Assembly (NCBI GenBank): GCA_030704615.1
Contig: CM060734.1
Coordinates: 11,472,001 to 11,536,000 of the forward strand
DNA length: 64,000 nt
Source: Takakia lepidozioides
Taxonomy: Eukaryota; Streptophyta; Takakiopsida; Takakiales; Takakiaceae
Direction: 5' to 3'
A program made the position numbers and the translations under genes. The notes beneath the pieces are model-generated. The model did no database searches. It was not told where the DNA came from and was given only the letters and a program-made list of their open reading frames with translations. How positions within the stretch are numbered: the first letter of the stretch is position 1; every line of letters begins with the position of its first letter. Positions 54,096 through 64,000 of the stretch are shown piece after piece.

Positions 54096-54693
54096 AGCCG
54101 TTGAGCAGGCCCTCTCTCACCGCAAAACGTGGAGCTCGCCTTCGCCATCTCAGCCTGCCTCGCCATCTCCAAAATATTTGTTTGTCATTCTCATGATTGC
54201 TAAAAGGTGCAAAAAAACATATGTTGTGCCATTTCAATATCTATAGATACACTCACCATAAAGCCCATGAGACGGGAGACGGAGCGATGGCGGAGCAACA
54301 ACGGTCATTTTTTGTTCTCTCTTCCCATGTTTTCCCAATCTTCTCTTACCACAATTTGCGAGCAGGGGAGTCTCACTGCTCCACGACTACACGGTACTGA
54401 TTCAGGAGCTTCTTTTACATATATTTTTCAAGCAACAATGGATATCAACATTCATTCTGAAAATAGTGTTTTTAGTTCATCAAATTCATCTTTGCCTTTT
54501 CTTCTTCTCTTTCATCTCCTCTAGCCAGCCAGAATCCCTAGCAATAAGCATTGAAGCCGCCAAATCTCTATCCTCCCTCCCCCTCGCCCTATTTTTTAGC
54601 TCCTCCATCAATCACGTCTTTCGCTTCGTCCATAATCTTCGAGTTTAAGCATTGTTCTCAGGGTTAGTTTAGGGTGTAGTTCTCACTTTTTCC
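54096..54693. other. Unassigned segment, possibly LINE 5' UTR
   Basis: Pyrimidine-rich, no open frame of note. It lies between the break in the transposase and the fragment of A. If the LINE inserted at MKKW, this could be the outermost part of its 5' UTR. There is no direct evidence beyond position. Confidence 0.3.
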
Positions 54694-56490
54694 ATAACCT
54701 TCCTCCCTCCTCAAATAACAATGAGAGTTAGGATCATCTTCAAAAGATGATTGTAGTGCATAGCGACAGCAAGACATGTAGACTTCGAATGGTGCAATGA
54801 CAAATGTGCACTACCTAAAAAAGTTGTCACTCAGAGCTCACTCCGTATAGTTGGAGGCCATATCATTGCACAGCCGACGAATTGATGTGAATTACACATT
54901 TCAAATCATGGTCATCCACATACCACATTACATAGTTCATGCTACCCATGTGTTGTATCCCGCTGCAAAAGAGTATCGACCTCGTTGAAACTCATAGTGG
55001 CCTGGTGAATGAAGTTGTCACGTTTGGGATCGCAAACCATCCTCCTCAAAAATATGAAATACAAATGTTTGCAGGGTATGAATTTACCTCTCTTGCCCAA
55101 ACTGGTTGATAGCATATTCACAAAATCAGGACATGTGCAATTGGGGAAATTGGAAACCGTGATGTCGTAGGTCCTGTCATGAACAGCAGATGTGGAAGTG
55201 ATGATTGTGAATACCCTTCCATATCCTGGATCGGGTACTTCCGTGGTGCTTCCAACACGAGCTTGGAGCATTCTTGTGGACTCCACTTTGCCAAAGTGTT
55301 TAGCGGTTGGAGGGAAACGCCGAATGAGCTTTCCATCTCGTTTGGTTGGCCACAAGTCAGGATTTGCCGGGGGGACTCGGGAGGACGCAGAAGTAGTAGC
55401 ACATGCATGGAGTTGGGGTTGTCTCGCAAGGGAAAAATCTGCCTCCTCCAACATTTCAATCTCCAGAAAGCTGAGATGTGTTCCCACCTTCACGGGCCAA
55501 ACAGTTGGAGGAGTTGGCTTCATCACTACGGAAGGACGCACAGTTCCATGCACACATCTGGCACAATCATCTGCGCAGAACCAGAACTTGTGGTTCTTGG
55601 CTTCTGGTTGACCGTATGGACGCATCAAGCCCGTGAAAGTCGGAGCAGGAGTTCGGGCACCACCTCTGGATATAGATGAAGTGCACTTCTCGAAATTAGT
55701 TGCCCTGATCGCTGTACATTTCACACGAGACCCTACACTTGTGCGTTCTATGTGCCAAACGTGGTCGGGGCATGCGGACTCAAGCACATCAAGGGGGTTG
55801 TTTCTCTCCTGCACCATTTCAGTGGCATTGTTTGATGCTGGAGCTTGCCGTCGTGTTGGAGGTTCCTCCACAATGGAGGTTCCGGACATGGAGCTGTCAT
55901 GCAGGGGAACACGAGGCTTCGAGAAGTTATCACGGTCTGCCCTGTGGGAATCTGAATCCGAACCAGGTGGAGTGTTCAATTTCCTCTTACAGGAGCCGAA
56001 TCTCTCCTCCCCTTCAAGATGTGGAACTCTAGAAACAAGTGGCGTTCCCTGGGCATACATGCTCACCGCCTGTGCTATCTTGATTGGATCCCCAGATTTG
56101 TTTGCAGCACGCAACATCAACTCCCATTTGTCCGGACCCTTGCCACCAACCCCACCTCGTAAGAAATCACGGTATCGGGTTTGTTGTTGCAAGGCACGTA
56201 TCAAATCATCTGTTGTTGCCACATACAAATCCCGACCTCGTTTCCCAGACTGCTGCAACCATGCGTTATGCACAGTTTCTGCCAAATTGCAAGATGGCAT
56301 GTCCGCCATTTCCTCAATGGACATGTTCTGCAAAGAGGATAACCACACTTCAGAATAGTGCACAGGATACAACATAAAGAAAGCAATGAGTCAAAAATAT
56401 GGAAAGCAAATGTATGAATAAAGCATGAAATAGAAGCCTTGTACCATTGTCATGGCTGCTCCCCACTGTCTATACCGGAAGTGCCAAAAC
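54694..56490 (-). mobile_element. 1.8-kb fragment nearly identical to element A (12.6-14.4 kb)
   Basis: The reverse complement matches about 12595-14393 of this window with roughly 1% differences by eye. Its ends fall inside the A sequence: the left end is within the 3' flank, the right end within the core exon (ACGCCAG then divergence at about 56490). It therefore has no TIR of its own. Contains the C-terminal transposase exon listed next. Confidence 0.9.
54942..56375 (-). CDS. MULE transposase C-terminal exon with SWIM zinc finger, intact reading frame
   Basis: Frame of 477 codons; the first ~15 are intron sequence, and the exon begins after a TTTGCAG acceptor with NMSIEEMADMPSCNLAE. It includes the disordered middle, a Cys-rich strip (FWFCADDCARCVHGTVRP) and a C-terminal SWIM finger: Cys 413 and 415 (CTC), Cys 435 and His 437 (CKH). 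SWIM fingers are common in MULE-type transposases. Unlike the copy in A it has no 1-nt insertion before the SWIM region. With no core exon attached it cannot make a complete transposase. Confidence 0.85.
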   Translation of the reverse strand: MLYPVHYSEVWLSSLQNMSIEEMADMPSCNLAETVHNAWLQQSGKRGRDLYVATTDDLIRALQQQTRYRDFLRGGVGGKGPDKWELMLRAANKSGDPIKIAQAVSMYAQGTPLVSRVPHLEGEERFGSCKRKLNTPPGSDSDSHRADRDNFSKPRVPLHDSSMSGTSIVEEPPTRRQAPASNNATEMVQERNNPLDVLESACPDHVWHIERTSVGSRVKCTAIRATNFEKCTSSISRGGARTPAPTFTGLMRPYGQPEAKNHKFWFCADDCARCVHGTVRPSVVMKPTPPTVWPVKVGTHLSFLEIEMLEEADFSLARQPQLHACATTSASSRVPPANPDLWPTKRDGKLIRRFPPTAKHFGKVESTRMLQARVGSTTEVPDPGYGRVFTIITSTSAVHDRTYDITVSNFPNCTCPDFVNMLSTSLGKRGKFIPCKHLYFIFLRRMVCDPKRDNFIHQATMSFNEVDTLLQRDTTHG

Positions 56491-58900
56491 GCCAGAATAG
56501 GAGTCATCACCTCCTTAGTCAAATCCCTCCCTCTCTCCACTTTACTCTTTCTCTTCCCTCAATGGCCCCTGGCTTCTTTAAATCCCTCCTCAAAGATTCG
56601 ATGGACTCTAGGTTCCCCAACGGAGGTCACTATCAGCAACAAAGGAGAACCCATCCCTCGACAGGAACTGGATTTTTTCAGGCCACCAGGAGCGCTCCAG
56701 GATCCTCTCCAACAGAAACCCAGTAAGAAACTCCCCCCCAGACATTCCCAGCCCGATTTCCCCACTGCAGCCGTTCTTCAAAATTCCACGTCTCCATTCC
56801 GATACAGAGGACTGTCCCCTCCCACCGCCGACAGATGATGATTGGTCTAACGATACAACAACGCATCAGGATGAGTTGGATAAGGACTACCCTCTCACTC
56901 CATTTGAATGTTTCCGATCTTCAAAAAAGAGTGTCAACAATGGAGGAACATGGGATCTTAATCCAATTTCCAGGGAAAAAGGTGGACAGGGCCATTGTGC
57001 GTGACTGGGCAATAAGACACCTTGGAGGACAAGGTGAACTCAATCAGCTATTCTGCCATGCAAAAGGTAGGGGCTTTTTCTCCATAGTCTTTGAATCAAA
57101 GGAGGCTGCCAACCAAGCCCTTGCGTTTAACCCACACACAAGGGGTTTCAATGTCAACATCTTCACGTGGTCCGCAAAAATGGGCCACAGAAATGGCAAA
57201 TTGTGGGGGCCAAGGATCGTATCGGTGTTCTACATTCCTGATCAGTACTTAGTGAACTTGCTTGACATAGCCAACCACTTTGGCTCCTACCTTGGATGTC
57301 TGGCAGTTTTCAACCCCCTGATGTGCACACTAAGCTTAAGACAAGATCCGGCTTGGAGCTCGGCCACAATAGCATCTAGACTCATGTCAGGCTGCCAATC
57401 GACGATGAGGGCAATTACTTCACTATACGGTTAATTGAGGATACCACCTATGCAGCTTGCTTCAACTGTGGACTTTTGGGGCATATCAAGCTCAACTGCC
57501 CTTCTGTGAAACGTAAGAGATTGCCTCCTTCTGCCCCTATGGCTGAACAGTCTCCAGATCTCCGGAAACCAAGAGCAACAGGCACCTCCACAGTTCCAGG
57601 ATCAATCCCAACCTGTTCACACCAAGCTAAGCCACAGGGTCAACCATCAAGGCTTTTGCCCGTCAACAATCAGGATGCCCTTCAATCCAGCCCTAGACCT
57701 GTCCCTCCTTCCAACTTGGACATCACTAGGGACCCAATGCAAGAGGAAATCCAAGCCCATCAGCATCAACATCGGAGGTCCTCTACATCCAAAGGCAAAG
57801 AAAAAGTGCTGGAACAGGAACATCATTTTGCCCCTCCAATCCAGCTGACAAGCCCCTCTTCTAAAGGAGGCCCACAGATAACAACAGGTATATCCTGCAA
57901 CACATCCTTTGCCAATCGGTGCCTCAACACAGGCTCATTTTCAGACCTGGACCTCATTGGATGTTCTGCCCTAGAAACATTTGCGGCCCCTCAGGCCTCC
58001 TGTGTTACACCTCTGATATTCAGAAGAGGCAAGCCCCCCGGAATTCTTATCACATCTGACGATTTGGAATGTGTTGTATCCCTATAGGTCAAAACCACGG
58101 ATGTCAAAAACTTTCTGAGAACGAATCCACCCAACACAGGCCCCGAGATCCTATTCAAGTATATGATTCAGGATTTCTTTGGATCCTCTCCGCCTCACTA
58201 CTTCTTGTCTTCCTCCACTAGAATTTCATGGGGAGCCTATTTGGAAGATCACCCTGGGTTGAGCTGCAGGCCATCTATCCATGTGCTGGCCCTTATGGAA
58301 GAGGCTGACATCTACAATACGCCGCCCCCTCTCGGTACAATTTGGACTTACAAATAGTGGCTTAAAGCTCCTAGAGGAAATCACCCACTCCAAATCAGAA
58401 ATCAGGACACTTTGGTGAACGGTTTCCAGCTGTTGTCAGTCTGCTTGGATTAGGAAAAGGAAGAAGAAAACCATAGGATGGAACTTCAGCGGACGAGAGA
58501 ATACATCAATGGGGTCAGGGTTCATTATGCCAACACAGAAGCAACATCAGAATCAACTGACATCAACGATATCTCATCTCCAGACGACATAAGCTCGGAC
58601 AAAGACAACCTGGCGACAGCTGTTACCACCATGTATATCTCCCCTCCAACCATTGAGATGACCAGCCCTGCATCACCCCCAGCCATTGTTGACGCATCCC
58701 AATATCTCCCCATTCAGTCTCTTTCTCCCACCATTCATCTGCAGGCCCCTCACCAGGTTCCCTTCTCACCATCTCCTTGCTTTCTATACCAAGTGCTTGC
58801 AAAAGACGCTACCAGATGTTGGATGCTATGTGAAAAAAAAAACAAAAAACAGGGGGGAACAGCTAGGGCATATGTTGCCCACCTTCAACCTTGCAGATGA
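56491..58900 (+). pseudogene. LINE 5' region and ORF1 (nucleic-acid-binding protein)
   Basis: ORF1 probably starts at ATG 56561 (MAPGFFKSLLKDS). Later frames give a DUF4283-like region at 56930-57430 (DRAIVRDWAIRHLGGQGELN, GRGFFSIVFESKEAANQAL, GPRIVSVFYIPDQYL) and a CCHC zinc knuckle at about 57450-57500 (CFNCGLLGHIKLNC). A Pro/Ser-rich linker follows (57536-58087) and a C-terminal part runs to about 58900. Several frameshifts and a stop at 58085 break it. This order is characteristic of plant L1-type LINEs. Confidence 0.82.
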
Positions 58901-59238
58901 CATCCCATCTGGAACGCTTCCATCCGACTGCTCTCTTGTGGTCAGATACCCTAAAATCCAGTCACTATTCTCAACTGTCTTTTTTCCAAAAGGGATGCAC
59001 ATCCAAACCATCACCATTTCGAAAGTTCCCCCGAATCAATTTCAGGCAGTGCCTGCCGCCTCTCAACCTCTATCCACCAGGGCAGTATTCATTAGAGTCT
59101 GCAAAAAGACATCAAAACCTCCTGACCCATTTGTTTGGATTACTTCCTTGAGACATCGCCACAGTAGAATTCAGTTCTCCTTCCGATTTATTAGGCCATC
59201 AAATGAGACCTTAAGTCTGGGCCCTACTCTCTCTCTAG

Positions 59239-60855
59239 ATGTCACTTAATCTTCTCTCATGGAACATCAGAGGCCTGGGGTCAGACCCGACGTCTCTCAA
59301 GAGGGTCAAAATCAAAAACTGGTTGGCCCCATTCCTTTCTTCGGACTCAGTCATTTTCCTGCAAGAGCACAAACTAGATCAACTTAAAATAGATAGCCTC
59401 TCAGACCACCTTTGGCCTCTTGCAAATTCACTATGGAAACCCACCATGGAGGGCACAAGGGGGGGAACAACAATCCTCCTTTCCCCATCAATCCAACCTT
59501 ATCTTTCAGCAGAATCTATTTGGCTCCCGGGAAGGCTTCAGTTTTGTTCAATTACTCTCCCCAACAACTCTGGAACCATTGGACTAGTGAATATCTACGC
59601 GCCAAACTCATCAATAGAACGCTCTTAATTTTGGTCGACCTTGAATTCCAAAATGAGAGATCAGCCTTCAATTGACAGCTGGATATTATGAGGAGATCTC
59701 AACATGGTTGAGGCCTCGCAGGATAGAAAGGGTCTTGGCTCCTTCAATCCCAACCCTGACGAGATGGACCAATGGACCTCTTGCTTGCAAACCCATAGTC
59801 TGGCTGAGGCCATGCCAATCTCTGCTCAGGCTTCGGGTCTTAGATTCACTTGGACAAATAACAGAACATAGGCAGATCTCTGTATGGCGCGCCTTGACAG
59901 AACCTATGTCTCCCTTGACCTGGTGCAGCTCTCAAGAAGGATCCCCCAAGAGCCAATTCCTCAAGGATTTGACCATGCACCCATTTCTCTCTTGGTTCAA
60001 TTCCGTGGCAGTCAACGTCGTGGTAGAGGCTTGTTCAAAATCAACAATCTACTGCTTAAGCTACCTACCTTTAAACAGGGCCTTCGTCAAGCCTGGGCCA
60101 AGGCTGGGCTCCCCAATCAAAACCCAACCGAAAAATTCTTGGTCAAGCTCAAAGCAGTAAACATAGAGAGTCAAAAAATGAGCCTGGCCTTGTCAATCAT
60201 CAGGACGAAAAAGGTAGCAACCTTGGAAAAGTGTCTTAAGGTATGCCAAGCCAGAATGGAATCGACCAGATGTGATGAACATACATACCACACCTATGTT
60301 CAGGCCAGATGCAACCTTGACACCTACCATAAAATCCAGGAAATGAAGCTTAAACTAAAGGCAGGGGTCAACTGGTCGTCCAAAGGCGAGATGACAAAAT
60401 ACTTCTTTGACAAGACCCGGCTTCGAAGGGCTACTCAGGAACTCTCGGAACTTATAGACCAATCTTCGGGATTATCTACTACTTCTCCCAAAGCTATGGC
60501 CGCTCTATCCAGTAAACACTTTCAGCAGCTATTTTCATCAGACCATATCAACCTTGATCCATCTCCCTCTCAGACTGACTGCCTGGCACATACACCCACC
60601 ATCCTTTCGGGTCAAAAAGTCGTTTCCCTTGAAGGGGAGCTCACAGAGATCGAGCTAGAGGAGGCCTTGAAAAAACTTCAAAACAATAAGTCTCCAGGAA
60701 TGGATGGACTCTCTGTGGAATTCTACAAGGCAATGTGGCCAGATATTTCCACGGAATTCACGGATATGGCAAACCATCTGTTCCTCCAAGGCTTCATGCC
60801 CCCCGCCATGTCGCAAGGCGTCATCACCTTGTTGTACAAAAAAAGGGACAAAAAT
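59239..60855 (+). pseudogene. LINE ORF2 5' part: AP endonuclease and start of reverse transcriptase
   Basis: Begins MSLNLLSWNIRGLG, with VIFLQEHKLD holding the catalytic Glu, then VNIYAPNSS. After frame changes near 59640-59880 it reads SGLRFTWTNNRT and LDRTYVS.. FDHAPISLLVQF, the C-terminal endonuclease motifs. The linker and RT N-terminus follow: ELEEALKKLQNNKSPGMDGL, VEFYKAMWPDIS, GVITLLYKK. LINE sequence stops abruptly at about 60855, just before the residues that begin the RT fragment at 46.29 kb on the other strand. Confidence 0.88.
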
Positions 60856-60948
60856 AGTAGTCCTACTTCTATTACGTGTTGTAGTTCGGGTCCAAATTTC
60901 GTAAGAGGTATAAAAATAGTCTAGGCTCGGGTAACTCAAATGCACTGA

Positions 60949-61620
60949 AGTCGGCACCGACTTTACAGAGCACAACAAGCATCGACGTCGTCAGTTTAAG
61001 GTAACAAATGTCATATTGAAGTTGCTGCCGGGCTATGGGGTAATCTTCATAGCTATGGCTATATTGCACAAAACTTCATCCTCTTCTTGTTTTTTGGAAA
61101 GTGGTTGGCCATGCCATTCGTCTTGGCCCCTTAACCTTAAAGTCGGCAACAACTTTGACTTGCTCGATCAATGCCCAAACACCAACAAATTGTTGGAATG
61201 CGAATCATCGGAGCTTATGACTAAGGAGCTAATGATTTCCGATTGGCATTCAAACACAAGAAGGACTTTCCGAAAAAAACAGGCACCTATTCAATCTCTT
61301 TGCTTCACCCGAAAACCTATTTTGTTCTTGCACACATGACATGTCAAACCCTGAACTTTGATGAAGTCGGTGCCGACTTCACTGTCCGTAAGAAGCCTTC
61401 ACCCACTAGTTGTGGATGAATAATAGGATGGGTGCATTTACTAGAAACAATTCCAAAGACACCGGTGAATCGTTGATATCGCAAGAATCGGCTGCACCTC
61501 CTCTAATATGTTGGACCTTTGTGTTTCCGTGGCTTAAGTACCAAGTAATCGAATACAAAACCAGCCCACAGACGATCCTCTTCTTCATTTTCTGAAAGTC
61601 AGTGCCGACCTTACTGTGTG
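60949..61620. repeat. P7 palindromes, right-hand group
   Basis: Four AAGTCGGTGCCGACTT-like copies near 60949, 61138, 61363 and 61596, in otherwise unassignable sequence (60856-61872). Same family as at 41.9-50.4 kb. Confidence 0.82.
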
Positions 61621-61872
61621 GGGGCTCAACAAGCAAAATGCTTTTCCATATGCACTCCAAAAGCTGATTCCAATGTTGTTGTTTTGGGATATCATCTTGC
61701 CTGTTCTCACTTCATGGGATAGTAGAGCTTTTTCCTAGCTTCATTATGTTCGACGACAGCTCTAACTATTAGCACAGTATGGACGGATCCAGAATACATT
61801 GTCAGATTGAGTTATGGCCACAGTAGCCAGATTTGCATTTCATGACGTTCTCTCGGGAAGAGAGGCAAGGTT

Positions 61873-62030
61873 CGTTATTCACTGCTTGCAGTGTGTGTGC
61901 CTTATGGCGTAATTCGGGGTTTTAATTTTTTTCCCCAAAATAAAACTTAATAAAAATCCCAGGGATACAATCCCCCTGTTAACTAAAAAAAGAAAAAAAA
62001 GAAAAAGAAAAGAAAAGAAAGCTATAATTA
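61873..62030 (+). repeat. LINE 3' UTR with poly(A)-rich tail
   Basis: Matches the tail at 42240-42355 (GTGTGTGCCTTATGGCGTAA, GGGGTTTTAATTTTTTTCCC). It then runs to an A-rich tail with G interruptions at 61986-62020. No ORF2 part lies directly upstream, so it is a second, separate LINE end. Confidence 0.68.
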
Positions 62031-62800
62031 AAATTTTCTTTATGGCACTTGGGCTATGGCAATTTCGATTGTCTGGCTGATTTCATGATCTCGTGGGTTA
62101 ACTTAACACTCACAATGACTTATGGTTAATGCATCATGGGGTCTGTCACAATAGTAACACCTTTGCCAAGTGTCTAAGGAAACTGTCAATGACTGCGTGT
62201 TTAATGTCATGGTCCAGGTTACTTTTTGTGCTGCAGTGATATTTGAGCCACCTTTTCCATATGGCAATTGCGTTGCAGGAGGGGTTGAGAAGGTCAAAGT
62301 CCCCAGAGTTGTAACATAGTAGACCAAGCAGAGAGTTCTGGTCAATTGAGGGCTGTATTCGCAACTGTGGGTAGTATTCAAACTGCTCACAGGCTTGGTG
62401 TAAATGCAGTATTAGTGTTGATACAAGCCAATTGTTTTGCATGTGGCCCTGTTCCACTGATATTGGTCACATAGTAGTAGACATCGAAGTAAAATATTGA
62501 TTGCAATCACGCTTTACCATGGACCCTATACGTTTTAACGATATCTGTTGGGTGACTATACTTGGCGTGGCACTACCATGGTTCTTTCTGACAAGGGAAA
62601 ATGTCCCATTGGTGAGGACGAGCTTTAGTCTAGCTGGCTGCACATACAAGTGTCATGTCGAGTGCTGGCAGATTAAAGAAAATATAGTTATGGTGCCAGT
62701 TTGAACGTTGCCCATAGCCCGGTATTTTTAGACCAAATGACAGCGGTATGGTGATGGCAATATCCTCAGTTGTTGTGCTGTGAGAGGAGAGAAGAGACAG
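62031..62800. other. Stretch before the peroxidase exons, no gene recognised
   Basis: Frames of 60-100 codons on both strands look random. Any upstream exon or transit-peptide exon of the peroxidase gene would be expected here, but none is identifiable. Confidence 0.5.
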
Positions 62801-62810
62801 GTCTGTTTGC

Positions 62811-63910
62811 ATGTCTCACTTCACCGTGGTAGTGGGTGGGATGCAGGACATTGATGGAAAGAATGTGGAGCTGAACACTTACAAGGACAAAGTGCTACTG
62901 ATTGTCAACGTTGCCTCCCAATGGTATTCTCTTTTTCTGGTCATGTACTCTGGGCGTGCAACTGTTGAGTGTAACGCAAGTGCTGTTCCAAATGTGAATG
63001 TATACTTACCAGAGCTTGTGTAACCATTTACATTGTACAGTCTATTTTCCTATGCAAGTGGTCTGTGATTTAGGATGGGCTGATGACAGCTTGATGGAGA
63101 TCAGAAATTGTTGCGTTCTTGTCCCATATGACTGATTCCAAAATCCCAATCAAATGATTTGAGTGTTTGAAGCTCTGCATGGGAATGTACTCTTCACAGC
63201 TGGTCCAATATAACCACATGTGAAAGATAAGACCAAGATGCAGGTCTGCACACTAGGTGGCACGTCCTCATATGTCCTGCAATATTTAAGACATCAAAGT
63301 CCAGAGAAAGATATGCACTCATTTAATGTCTCCAATCAACATTGGCTATGGGATACCTCGAGGGCTTGGTCCCATGGTGTTAACCCTCCTGGAGCAAGAG
63401 GGTGGATGAACCCTAGCGATCTGTAGTGGTGGAGGTCTCTTTCTGTCGATACTCTCTTACCTCATGTAACTACGGTGCCATGCGCTCAGAATCTCTATGA
63501 AAATTCCATAAGATGAAAGGTTCATCTGTTTTGAATTTTTTGCCTTCTTCTACTTACTTGCCTGCGATAAAGATCTGAAATAGACCATATACCATACCTC
63601 GGAAGAAAAGGATCGAAAACAAAACACTGGAAGCACGGCTGCTTTTTTGTTCGAACTAGCACTATTAGTTGGAAATCTGTGTTTTCAAGTATAAGAGTAC
63701 CTTGGTAGTACCGGTGAACTAGATTTTCACAATCCAAGTTAGCTAGTTGGATGTGGACACTGATGATAACGTTGTGTGCTTGGTGTTGTAGACTTTGAGA
63801 TCTTGGCATTCCCATCAAACCAATTTGGAGGCCAGGAACCCGGGACAAATGACCAAATCAAGGAATTTGCATGCAGCAGGTTCAAGGCCGAGTTTCCCAT
63901 TTTCGACAAG
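62811..63910 (+). CDS. Glutathione peroxidase-like gene, two exons seen, incomplete
   Basis: Exon at 62811-62923: [25 protein letters not shown], ending at a GGTATTC donor inside the codon after Gln. Exon at 63792-63910, after a TTGTAG acceptor: [40 protein letters not shown], then a GTACTC donor. These are the [10 protein letters not shown] and [11 protein letters not shown] signatures of plant GPX, thioredoxin-dependent peroxidases that reduce lipid and other hydroperoxides. The exon expected between them, which begins with the catalytic Cys and GLTNSNY-type sequence, is not found in the 868-bp gap, and NQF is preceded by Ser rather than the usual Cys. The gene continues past the window. 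It may be a real host gene or a pseudogene lacking an exon. Confidence 0.75.
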
Positions 63911-64000
63911 GTACTCTTACCCCACTCCCTCCTCTCTCCCTCCGAGGGATGGGTTTGTTGTTTCTAAGTGTCACTCAACTCAAAGACCCGCATGGAGTAA

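Noticed and set aside
43598-60855. Two unrelated LINE truncations instead of one LINE split by inversion
   Set aside because: Not excluded, but less economical: the halves are complementary to within a few codons and the palindrome clusters also become contiguous after the same inversion.

Overview
ORGANISM. This is eukaryotic nuclear DNA of green-plant type. It has GT..AG introns, a plant-style LINE with an ORF1 zinc knuckle, a Ty3/gypsy element with a tRNA-iMet-type primer site, an F-box/kelch fragment and glutathione peroxidase exons. The density of degraded elements and the protein style suggest a large, transposon-rich streptophyte genome, possibly a charophyte alga such as Chara (inference). 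Almost everything before about 62.8 kb is mobile DNA.

LAYOUT. 0-1 kb: array of short palindromes. 1.0-3.3 and 14.8-16.7 kb: two halves of one minus-strand Ty3/gypsy element, split by an ~11.5-kb insertion, element A (3.31-14.80 kb). A carries a ~10-exon minus-strand gene fusing a ParB-like domain to a permuted DNA-methyltransferase-like domain, and a divergent plus-strand MULE-type transposase. 16.7-21.5 kb: tandem repeats, an unknown pseudogene and a decayed Myb/SANT-like gene. 21.5-27.4 kb: mostly unassignable, with one small palindrome cluster. 27.38-40.83 kb: element B, bounded by a candidate terminal inverted repeat, with the same two divergent genes as A (both damaged) plus a third, unknown gene. 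41.2-61.7 kb: the scrambled remains of element C, with transposase pieces, an intact copy of the third gene and about 30 palindromes. C is broken by a LINE, a ~3-kb insert with an F-box/kelch fragment and a tRNA-like stretch, and a 1.8-kb near-identical fragment of A. 61.9-64 kb: LINE 3' tail and two glutathione peroxidase exons.

MAIN POINT. A and B share a divergent pair, MULE transposase plus ParB-like/methyltransferase-like fusion, inside apparent element boundaries. Each of A, B and C also carries its own family of short palindromes, mostly in introns and in the central intergenic region: core GTCGTCAACGAC in A, GGCGCC in B, TAGTCGGTGCCGACTA in C. The palindromes sit in the homologous intron 5 of the fusion gene in A and B yet differ completely in sequence. 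I read this as a candidate undescribed mobile system in which a DNA-binding or modifying protein and element-specific sites diversify together. The association is visible in the sequence. Site recognition and enzyme activity are inference.

LIMITS. Exon boundaries were placed by eye from splice sites and A/B comparison. Domain calls rest on motifs; no search was run.
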